The notes beneath the pieces were generated by a model. That model searched no databases. It saw nothing but the letters and a program-made list of their open reading frames with translations, and was not told where the DNA came from. Both the position numbers and the translations under genes were made by a program. Below are positions 55,707 to 64,000 of a DNA stretch of 64,000 nucleotides, one piece after another. Where the stretch lies: positions 8,582,734 to 8,646,733 of the forward strand of contig NC_089738.1 in assembly GCF_035083965.1 (NCBI RefSeq), given 5' to 3'. Positions within the stretch are counted from its first letter, which is position 1. Every line of letters starts with the position of its first letter. The DNA is from Branchiostoma lanceolatum. Taxonomy: Eukaryota; Chordata; Leptocardii; Amphioxiformes; Branchiostomatidae.

Positions 55707-56060
55707 CCGGTAAACCGCATCAAGGAGTAACACACCAGATTTGTACTGCGGAGTACAAGCTGCATGTCCGGACAGATATATATATATATACTCTTTTTGA
55801 TAAGTGTGTTGGGTTCTTTTACGTGCTTGAGGTGTGGCTCTCCTCAAACACGAGACCTCCTTTTAACATCCTATCCGAGGGATGCACCTAACCGAAGCTA
55901 GGTACTCATTTTCACCTGAATGAAGTAGGGAAAGTAGTGGGAAGTGCCTTTCCCAAGGGCACAACGTCAACGGGACAAAACAGGGAAACCTGGATTCAAA
56001 CCCGGTACCTCTGGGTTCTGGGGCCAAATACACTGCCACTATGCCACCGCGCCACCAAGT
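55707..56060. repeat. Dispersed repeat with SINE-like end
   Basis: It starts GGTAAACCGCATCAAGGAG, as at 3549 and 62419. It contains an AT dinucleotide run, then GATAAGTGTGTTGGGTTC and GAGGGATGCACCTAACCGAA. The far end, read on the minus strand, looks tRNA-like (GGTACCGGGTTTGAATCCAGG). It lies between IGBP1 and the AEEER gene. Confidence 0.6.
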
Positions 56061-56238
56061 AAGAACAAAGTTCCACAATTTTTGTCCCTTATTATGTGAT
56101 AAAAGTAAGGTATGCGTTTTTTGGTGTAGATATCATAAGCTTTGCCAATGTTTCATGGATATGAAGATGCTTTGGAATCTTTGGTCCAAAAAGCAAAATA
56201 TTCAAAAATACCAGCCCAACGAGAAATTATATACTCAC

Positions 56239-59200
56239 CTTCTCCTCGGCCTTCTCCTCCTCGGCCCTCTCCTCCTCGGCCCTCTCCTTCTCGGCCCTCT
56301 CCTCCTCGGCCCTCTCCTCCTCGGCCCTCTCCTCCTCGGCCCTCTCCTTCTCGGCCCTCTCCTTCTCGGCCCTCTCCTCCTCGGCCCTCTCCTTCTCGGC
56401 CCTCTCCTCCTCGGCCCTCTCCTCCTCGGCCCTCTCCTCCTCGGCCCTCTCCTCCTCGGCCCTCTCCTCCTCGGCCCTCTCCTCCTCGGCCCTCTCCTCC
56501 TCGGCCCTCTCCTCCTCGGCCCTCTCCTCCTCGGCCCTCTCCTCCTCGGCCCTCTCCTCCTCGGCCCTCTCCTCCTCGGCCCTCTCCTCCTCGGCCCTCT
56601 CCTCCTCGGCCCTCTCCTCCTCGGCCCTCTCCTCCTCGGCCCTCTCCTCCTCGGCCCTCTCCTCCTCGGCCCTCTCCTCCTCGGCCCTCTCCTCCTCGGC
56701 CCTCTCCTCCTCGGCCCTCTCCTCCTCGGCCCTCTCCTCCTCGGCCCTCTCCTTCTCGGCCCTCTCCTTCTCGGCCCTCTCCTCCTCGGCCCTCTCCTCC
56801 TCGGCCCTCTCCTCCTCGGCCCTCTCCTCCTCGGCCCTCTCCTCCTCGGCCCTCTCCTCCTCGGCCCTCTCCTCCTCGGCCCTCTCCTCCTCGGCCCTCT
56901 CCTCCTCGGCCCTCTCCTCCTCGGCCCTCTCCTCCTCGGCCCTCTCCTCCTCGGCCCTCTCCTCCTCGGCCCTCTCCTCCTCGGCCCTCTCCTCCTCGGC
57001 CCTCTCCTCCTCGGCCCTCTCCTCCTCGGCCCTCTCCTCCTCGGCCCTCTCCTCCTCGGCCCTCTCCTCCTCGGCCCTCTCCTCCTCGGCCCTCTCCTCC
57101 TCGGCCCTCTCCTTCTCGGCCCTCTCCTTCTCGGCCCTCTCCTTCTCGGCCCTCTCCTTCTCGGCCCTCTCCTTCTCGGCCCTCTCCTTCTCGGCCCTCT
57201 CCTCCTCGGCCCTCTCCTCCTCGGCCCTCTCCTCCTCGGCCCTCTCCTCCTCGGCCCTCTCCTTCTCGGCCCTCTCCTTCTCGGCCCTCTCCTTCTCGGC
57301 CCTCTCCTCCTCGGCCCTCTCCTCCTCGGCCCTCTCCTCCTCGGCCCTCTCCTCCTCGGCCCTCTCCTCCTCGGCCCTCTCCTCCTCGGCCCTCTCCTCC
57401 TCGGCCCTCTCCTCCTCGGCCCTCTCCTTCTCGGCCCTCTCCTTCTCGGCCCTCTCCTTCTCGGCCCTCTCCTCCTCGGCCCTCTCCTCCTCGGCCCTCT
57501 CCTCCTCGGCCCTCTCCTCCTCGGCCCTCTCCTCCTCGGCCCTCTCCTCCTCGGCCCTCTCCTCCTCGGCCCTCTCCTTCTCGGCCCTCTCCTTCTCGGC
57601 CCTCTCCTCCTCGGCCCTCTCCTCCTCGGCCCTCTCCTCCTCGGCCCTCTCCTTCTCGGCCCTCTCCTTCTCGGCCCTCTCCTTCTCGGCCCTCTCCTCC
57701 TCGGCCCTCTCCTCCTCGGCCCTCTCCTCCTCGGCCCTCTCCTCCTCGGCCCTCTCCTCCTCGGCCCTCTCCTTCTCGGCCCTCTCCTCCTCGGCCCTCT
57801 CCTCCTCGGCCCTCTCCTCCTCGGCCCTCTCCTCCTCGGCCCTCTCCTTCTCGGCCCTCTCCTTCTCGGCCCTCTCCTTCTCGGCCCTCTCCTCCTCGGC
57901 CCTCTCCTCCTCGGCCCTCTCCTCCTCGGCCCTCTCCTTCTCGGCCCTCTCCTCCTCGGCCCTCTCCTCCTCGGCCCTCTCCTCCTCGGCCCTCTCCTTC
58001 TCGGCCCTCTCCTCCTCGGCCCTCTCCTTCTCGGCCCTCTCCTCCTCGGCCCTCTCCTCCTCGGCCTTCTCCGCCGCCTTGTTCACGGCATCCGCCTTGT
58101 TTATAAAAGGTCTCCCGAGTCCCTTCAAACATAAAGTGCACCCATCTTGGATGCACCAATGGTATGTCTGGCATTTGGGGCACAGTAGATGGTATGTGTT
58201 GTCAACCTGGAAAAGTGTATAGTTAGTGGGAGACATCAGTCTTTCTGAAAGGATAGTTTAAAGATATCATCATATTTCTAATGAATTTGGACAAAGCTTT
58301 GATTATAAAGCATACTGACCATCACAAAGAAGCGAAGAGAGTCCAGTCCTCTTATATTATATTATAATTCTTACAGTAACTAATGTCTACATGTATCTGT
58401 AAACTAATATAGTATTCTTCTGTGGCCTGTACTTAACCCAGTGAGTATATATGTACAATGAAGGTCTTCATTCATTCATAGTAGTGAGGGGCAACATGAA
58501 GACACTTGACTTCAAAATGCCACAAGAATGAAATTTCCATCATTCACCACTACGGAGTTCTCACATTTTATCGCTTATGCAAATCAGGTCTTCATTTACA
58601 TAAATGATATCTATGGACATTTCTCTCCATCTCAGCTACAATGCAGTTACAGACAGTGTAGGAAGCTGTAGCCTAACATCTGCTTGGAGTCCTTAAAAGG
58701 AACCAGGAATCAGACATCAGCTGGTACATGGTTTTAAGCAGACTTACAAATGACGACACATCACCCAATATCTGCTTAGCACAATACCTCCCAGCGCAAG
58801 CCCACAAAACGTTATGATATTGGTGGCCTGTTCCAAATGCCCATCAAGATAGGGGTGCTTTTAGAATACTACATTAACGATAAATGCCAGCATGGGGTTA
58901 AAAAATGCATCATCTCGCGCATTCTAGCAGACGATATGGCAAGTAAAGCCCCCCTCTCACTGGACTCGCGGCTCGCTGCGTTCTAAACTTGATTTGTATT
59001 ACCCTTGAGTTTATAATGGGAATATCATTCAAAACGTACAAGTGGCTAGGACCAAAAAGACAACAAAACACACAAAGCGTAAAAAGATGAGTTTTTTGTC
59101 GATGAAATTCGTTGAGTGCTTTATCAATTCGATCTGCCGCAGCGACGCCGCCAGCGTGCCGCGTGTCCAGTGAGAGGGGGGCTTAACATACATTGCACCA

Positions 59201-60004
59201 ATACAGCAACGGGATCGTGATTTGTAGCTGCGAACGTGCATGCGCACAACTCCATTTACAATACTCCTTCAGGAAGTAACCCTCCTTCCCGGAGTAATAT
59301 TACACATTACACTACATACCGAAATAAGAAGTACAACTGAACGTAATAAGAGTTTAACTTACATGGCCAAGCTTCAGTGCGAAGTTGCAGCGGCGGCATT
59401 TATCCCCGAACTATAAAAAATAAAAACCACGACAATGGATTCAGAATCGTTCTTCTGGGCATATTATGCATTTATGTCAGCATATCATTCTTGTCTTAAA
59501 AACTGTAAAGCAAAGCTTTATAAGACATTGATTTATCTTTGATAGATTTGATATGTACGTGATGTAATGTACATGGAACCTAAGGTTCTAATACGTCTAA
59601 GTAATTCAGCGCACATATCGGAGGGATGCGCTCAACCAAGGATGTTCTAGAACAACATTTGACAATCTGGTGAATGAACAGAAAGTCATCAAACTAGAAA
59701 AATACAAACTTATCCATTACAACAAGCAGTAGTTTTACTTCTTCACCTATAAACATCCGTAAATCGGATGTAACGTTACATTGTATGTTTCAATACATGT
59801 AAATTTATATATTGATGGACGGACCTTAATGACTTTGTAGTGACTTTTACATACAGAGATGTCGACGTCGTTTAGAAATATCAGAGAGTTACATGCGTCA
59901 TGATGACAGGTAAGAAACATGTCAGTACTTACCGGAGTGTACACGTTCCTCACCACTAGCCGATACTTATCTATGTCCAAGACTTTAGATAGGACGGCAG
60001 GCAT
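56239..60004 (-). CDS. Unrecognised Cys/His-rich protein with 120-unit AEEER/AEKER helix (3' end not found)
   Basis: Three exons on the minus strand: 60004-59933, 59410-59363 and 58206-56239, all phase 0, 696 codons; the last ends in a good donor (AAG/GTGAGT), so a 3' exon remains to be found. Residues 25-66 hold C29, C32, H40, H46, C49, C52, H56, C58, C63 and C66 in CxxC pairs, which predicts bound zinc. A short linker (GLGRPFINKADAVNKAAEK) leads into residues 88-687, which are 120 perfect pentads: 90 AEEER and 30 AEKER. The array ends with AEEEKAEEK. Glu and Arg at i/i+3 and i/i+4 should make a long single or coiled helix (inferred), net charge about -180. I recognise no family for the N-terminal module. 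The neighbouring minus-strand gene upstream ends near 60481. The terminal exon may lie between 55.1 and 56.2 kb. Confidence 0.7.
56266..58065. repeat. 15-bp coding minisatellite, 120 units
   Basis: On the minus strand the unit is GCCGAGGAGGAGAGG or GCCGAGAAGGAGAGG; the two differ at one base. All 120 units I read fit one or the other, with unbroken runs of 22 and 23 GAG units. The unit is a multiple of three and lacks stops in every frame, so long open frames appear on both strands; only the minus frame AEEER has exon support. Confidence 0.97.
58947..59183. mobile_element. Harbinger-like MITE, copy 2
   Basis: A 237-bp element with AGCCCCCCTCTCACTGGAC at the left and its complement at the right, flanked by TAA on both sides (58944-58946 and 59184-59186). 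The interior matches copy 1 at 3303-3540 in inverted orientation. It lies in intron 2 of the AEEER gene. Confidence 0.8.
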
Positions 60005-60210
60005 TTTGCGAGATTTCTCGATACAAACACTTCTAAATCACCAACAATTTCGAGAGCACGAAAAAATCGTGTATATCCGATTGAAAATGCGAATCGGACT
60101 GTAACTTTATTTGTGACGCAATAGTTCCAATGTCTTCATTGTCGCGTTCTGATCGCTGATTGGCTGGAAGTTTAAAACCACCTGACGTAACTGACATGAC
60201 GTAGCCACGG
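60005..60210 (-). promoter_or_regulatory. Probable promoter of the AEEER gene
   Basis: Upstream of the ATG at 60004 lie an ATTGG (CCAAT) box at about 60158 and two TGACGTA (CRE-like) sites at 60183 and 60197. No TATA box was seen. This is inferred from position and motif content only. Confidence 0.35.
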
Positions 60211-60480
60211 GATCGACTCGCCGCAAAGGATGCTGGGAAACGTATCAAAGCGCCATGGTTATGTAACAATGAAGTAATTTCGTTTAAGTTATGCGCGTGT
60301 GGTATGACATTTTTTTCACTTTACGGCAAGTCAACTTTGCGTTCTTACAGAGTGGTTAATTTGGCATCTAAACAAATTTGCAGTTCAAGTTTATACCGCT
60401 AGGATGCTTGACCAGTATTGAATTCTATACTATAATACTACTGTAATTCTTACGACAAGAAGAGTTGTATGGCATGACTT

Positions 60481-60486
60481 TTTATT
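60481..60486 (-). terminator. Possible poly(A) signal of the acidic-protein gene
   Basis: A minus-strand AATAAA lies about 870 bp after the stop at 61354 and before the start of the AEEER gene, so it could end the upstream transcript. Confidence 0.35.
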
Positions 60487-60901
60487 GGGCACACTTTCCT
60501 TCCAATACAGTACATACTCTTCTGACATCTTCTACACAGCATGATGATTTATATGTAATATCAAGTCCTATTAGCTTGTGGACAGTGATTATCTTATAAC
60601 AGGTGGAAAATCACACTCCTAATACAGCAAAACTCGAGCAGATAGGACATATTCCTGCAAAATGTTCCTGTTTAAAACAACCTGCATAGCAGTAGACATA
60701 TAGGTAATTGCTGCTAAGCAGTAACGTGATGTGTGAACAAACCATCAGTGCTAAGCTTACTTAACCATAAACGTTCAACTAACATAGTTTACTAACGATT
60801 GCTCCCGACAACGAGAGGGGATTTGAAAATGATAAAGGTTTTTAAAAGACACATACGTTGTAAGATGTATGTCGTACTCAACTTTCAGCGACATGCTCAA
60901 G

Positions 60902-61008
60902 TAATCTCAAGGCAGATCTACCGAAAGCAAGACAGCGTCCATGGGTGAAACAATATTAGACTGGCCCCGGTGAGTTTTGACTTGCCACCGGTAGACCTGC
61001 TTGGAGAA
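60902..61008. mobile_element. 9-bp-TSD MITE family, copy 3
   Basis: It begins TAATCTCAAGGCAGATCTACC and ends GGTAGACCTGCTTGGAGA, matching the ends of the copies at 26652 and 36211. No target-site duplication is preserved; the right end abuts the tandem repeat that begins near 61011. Confidence 0.65.
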
Positions 61009-61010
61009 TA

Positions 61011-61352
61011 CAGCTAACGGCAATCTTTAACATTCTAACATCTACGTCTGTCCTATGAATTAAATGTCAAACTCCCAAGTATATAGCCGTCGTACGACAT
61101 GTGATAGGGGTACGGAGAATATATATATACAGCTAACGGCAATCTTTAACATTCTAACATCTACGTCTGTCCTATGAATTAAATGTCAAACTCCCAAGTA
61201 TATAGCCGTCGTAGGACATGTGATATAGGGGTACGGAAAATATATATATACAGCTAACGGCAATCTTTAACATTCTAACATCTACGTCTGTCCTATGAAT
61301 TAAATGTCAAACTCCCAAGTATATAGCCGTCGTAGGACATGTGATATAGGGG
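61011..61352. repeat. About 2.9 tandem copies of a 119-120 bp unit
   Basis: Units start at about 61011, 61130 and 61250 with CAGCTAACGGCAATCTTTAA and differ by only a few bases (for example TACGAC against TAGGAC, and the TATATA length). The third unit stops two bases before the stop codon of the acidic-protein gene, so the array forms the first part of its 3' UTR. Confidence 0.9.
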
Positions 61353-61353
61353 T

Positions 61354-62763
61354 TTATACGGCCACGGTCCCGGAAGTGGCTGAAGTTGTGGCTCCCAGTC
61401 GAGCGGAAGTTGCGAGTTCCCGTCGCAGGAGTGCCGCAAACACGCCGCGGAGCTCGCCCAGGAACCCGCGGTACGACAGGAACACCCGGAGGGCGCGCCG
61501 CTGTTTCCCGTACTCACTGCTGGGCTCGGCGGGGTCATGGTCATTGTCATGGTCGCTCTCAATGTCATGCCCCATGATATGAGCCTGTTATGATTTAAAA
61601 GTAGAATTAACGACGTTTGCCACCATGTAATTCAGAATTAGCTGGTCGTTAATACACTACTTCACGCCAATTTTGAGTTTGGGAATTATGCCATCTTGGA
61701 TTATATGGATAACATCCTCTCGGGGACCCCAAAACTGATGCGAGCGTGCGTATAAATAGTTTGGCAAAAACAAAGCCTTCTACATTATGAAATCTACATG
61801 ATCAGGAAGGATTAACAAAACTAAACTAAACAAACAAACAGAGTATGGTATACTGAATAAAAGATTCTTCATTTTTGTCCAATCGCATCTTCACCTCTGA
61901 CTTTGGAATCAACGGCATTAGTATTCGTTTAAAAAAAAATTGCAATTTACAGCATTTTGCAGCCACTTTGTATACGATTTACAGTATGGCCTAAAACTTA
62001 TCTTTTGTTGGAAACGGACGAAAATTGATGCGCGCGCGGATGTCATCCATATAATCAAAGCAACATGGCCGTGTGGCCTTATGAGTAAAAACAGACCTAC
62101 CGTTTGGGACAGAAGAATCCGCAGGTAGACTGCCTTGTCGTACACCTGTTCCACTAGCTGGTACACCCTCCTGACACCCCCCTCAGAGCTGACACCCCCC
62201 TCAGACGCGACAACCCCCTCCGCAGTATCACTGTTCATCATCACCATCTCGTCCTGCTTGACGGCGCTCACCTCCCGCTCGTAGATGTAGAGTTGATAAG
62301 AGATGCGGTCCAGAATCTCAGAGTCCTGTCAGCACAAGTACAGGTTATCAGGTACACTTAAGAGATGTCATGAAATGATCTAGCCTGTTTTTTGTTTGTT
62401 TTTGTTTGTATTGCATACACCGCCGGTAAACCGCCTCATGGCGTAACACATGAGGTTTGTACTGACCAGTACAAGCTTCATATCCGGACATATTTATTTG
62501 ATCCACTCACAACAGGAAGGACACCTACTCTTTTTTATATGCGTGGTGTGACTTGCGTACTCGGGGTGTGGCTTTTCTCAAATATTTTTTCGATGGACGT
62601 CCCTAACCGAAGGTAGGTACTCATTTCCACCTGAGTGAAATGGGGAAAAAAGACTGACCTCCAATCTCCCACTGTTCACATCACCAGCCGTGACGGTACC
62701 GTTTGTCCAGGCCGGCTGCTCGAAGTCCGGGTCATAATTCGAGTCTCCGAAGTGAACTTCGCG
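61354..62763 (-). CDS. Unrecognised acidic protein, last three exons
   Basis: Exons on the minus strand: 62763-62659, 62325-62101 and 61584-61354, all phase 0, 186 residues ending in TAA. The 5' part must lie beyond a LINE fragment at 62.8-63.9 kb or outside the window. The visible part has REVHFGDSNYDPDFEQPAWT, then a probably helical segment (DRISYQLYIYEREV), a small internal duplication (SEGGV twice), another helix-like stretch (VYQLVEQVYDKAVYLRILL), an acidic His/Asp cluster (HDIESDHDNDHD) and a basic hydrophobic C-terminal region (FLSYRGFLGELRGVFAALLRRE). I see no signal or clear membrane segment and do not recognise the family. The splice sites and matching phases support a real gene. 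Confidence 0.65.
61690..62069. mobile_element. MITE-like element with inverted ends
   Basis: The left end GCCATCTTGGATTATATGG and the right end (complement GCCATGTTGCTTTGATTATA) are inverted relatives over about 30 bp. The left part also matches 862-935. It lies in the last intron of the acidic-protein gene. No target-site duplication was identified. Confidence 0.55.
62419..62645. repeat. Dispersed repeat, copy 3
   Basis: CCGCCGGTAAACCGCCTCAT, GGTTTGTACTGACCAGTACA and ATATCCGGACA match 3549 and 55707, followed by GTGTGGCTTTTCTCAAA and GACGTCCCTAACCGAAGGTA. It lies in an intron of the acidic-protein gene. Confidence 0.65.
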
Positions 62764-62794
62764 CTGAGGGTATCAAAAAGGGTACTGTTATATT

Positions 62795-63860
62795 AAAGTA
62801 ATGAAAGCAAGAAGTACTTGTCTCCACAACCTTCAGCTCGTGTCCACTTGGTTCCTCGACTGGGGACTTCAGTTACATCCAGATAAATGCAAGGTCCTCT
62901 GCATCAAGTCCCCTCGCAGCAGAGTACAGCTCCCTCCTATCTATATTGCAGGACAGATAGTTGAAGAAGTGCCCTTCTATACCCACCTAGGTGCCACCAT
63001 CCACCAGACCTTACGCTGGACCGAACACGTCCAGACCACATCCAATAAGGCCAGGAGAACCCTGGGATTTCTGTGGAAACTCCGCGACAAGCTATCCCGG
63101 GAGGCTCTTGAGGTGGCGTATAACACAATGGTTAGACCCAAACTCGAATATGCCTCGGTACTGTTTGGGGACCTACCTTGTTCTGCAAGCAAGATACTGG
63201 AGAGAGTTCAGTATCAAGCAGGTTGCCTTATCACTGGAGCCTCGAGACGTACACCCTCCAGCATTGTCTTGCAGGAGCTCGAATGGGACAGTCTATCTAC
63301 CAGACGACACTTTCACTCATTGATTCTTATGTACAAGCTGGTGAAAGGTCTAGTCCCAACCCACCTACAACCGCTGACACCTGTCACACGAGGGGAACGA
63401 ACACATGTAACTCTGGGCACCTCCACTTGCCTCGCTGCAGGACCAAGATCTACAAGTCAAGCTTTATTCCTCACGCATCCAGACTCTGGAACCAGTTGCC
63501 TCAGGTAGTGAAGGAAGCGCCCAGTCTGAGCACTTTTAAGAACATGTGCAAGGCCCACCTTCTAACTCAGCAGAGGCACCAGGCACGAAGAAGGAACGGC
63601 CCCACACTTGATAACATCCTGGCGGCCAGACGCCGCATGGACCAGTGTTTGTAGCAATACGAAGTGATATTTAGGTATATCTATATTTATTACGCTGCTT
63701 TTTAGATTGCATTTACTACTGTTTATTTATTTGTAGTCTATGTGCTTTGTATTGTCTTGTGTGTGGGCCACGACACCAGCAACAGCTGCCTGTGGCCCAC
63801 GTGTATTGTATCGTTTACAATTTCAATAAATCACAAAAATCACAAATCACAAAACATATA
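62795..63860 (+). mobile_element. 5'-truncated CR1/L2-like LINE, reverse-transcriptase C-terminal part
   Basis: The translated stretch from 62801 has typical non-LTR reverse-transcriptase tail motifs: LQLHPDKCKVLCI, HLGATIHQTLRWTEHV and YNTMVRPKLEYASVLFG. The end of the protein (SFIPHASRLWNQLP, then SLSTFKNMCKAHLL) continues in another frame, so at least one frameshift lies at about 63375-63420. The 3' end carries ATCACAAA repeats near 63825-63860, like a CR1/L2 tail. The N-terminal part, including the catalytic residues, is missing. Confidence 0.8.
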
Positions 63861-64000
63861 GCAAACAAAGATAAACCAACAATATATGACTTACATAATG
63901 ATCAATTCCGTATTACTTTTCGCACATAACTCTTTACGTATTAATATGTATCAAAATGTCATGAGATCAAATATGGCTGACAGTGTCCCCTACCATGGCA

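Noticed and set aside
56142-58106. Plus-strand 654-codon frame of RPSPP/RPSPS repeats
   Set aside because: Same cause as the LLLGP frame; no flanking coding exon in phase.
56041-58134. Plus-strand 697-codon frame of LLLGP repeats
   Set aside because: It is the complement of the AEEER exon. The 15-bp unit has no stop in any frame, so this frame is forced open; it has no splice or start support.
56153-58183. Minus-strand 676-codon frame of GEGRG/GEGRE repeats
   Set aside because: It is the wrong frame of the same exon; the upstream exons at 59410-59363 and 60004-59933 join in the AEEER frame.

Overview
The window reads as genomic DNA of an invertebrate chordate, most likely an amphioxus (Branchiostoma). 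This is inferred from compact intron-rich animal genes whose proteins align residue by residue with vertebrate families, very frequent ACATGTA-type words, and a dense mix of small MITEs, tRNA-derived SINEs and CR1/L2-like LINE fragments. No bacterial or organelle features are present. All genes are split, so coding regions were rebuilt by hand from splice sites, codon phase and family alignment.

Layout, left to right. (1) 135-1717, minus: first three coding exons of a single-pass membrane protein with a Thr/Pro mucin-like stalk, running off the left edge. (2) 5530-25133, minus: a complete 25-exon GAP1-family RasGAP (RASA2/RASA3 type), 837 codons. (3) 25.1-25.4 kb: divergent promoter shared with (4) 26870-30752, plus: a BTB protein with six C2H2 zinc fingers; a 445-bp fold-back lies 23 bp after its stop. 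(5) 33219-37292, plus: a small secreted protein with two CUB domains. (6) 37.3-43.2 kb: no gene recognised. (7) 43179-44513, minus: a 102-residue membrane protein with two PPxY motifs. (8) 47089-48918, minus: FMC1, divergent from (9) 49148-54747, plus: IGBP1 (alpha4). (10) 56239-60004, minus: an unrecognised Cys/His-rich protein with an exon of 120 perfect pentapeptide units (AEEER or AEKER). (11) 61354-62763, minus: the last three exons of an unrecognised acidic protein, followed by a CR1/L2-like LINE fragment to the right edge.

The genes do not form one pathway. Two head-to-head pairs (RasGAP/BTB-zinc finger and FMC1/IGBP1) share short intergenic promoters and may be co-expressed. The most unusual object is the AEEER gene: a 1.8-kb coding minisatellite built from a 15-bp unit that varies at one base only, predicted to make a very long, highly charged helix behind a Cys/His module. 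The MITEs are informative because target-site duplications can be read directly for a TWA-type family and for a 9-bp-duplication family.
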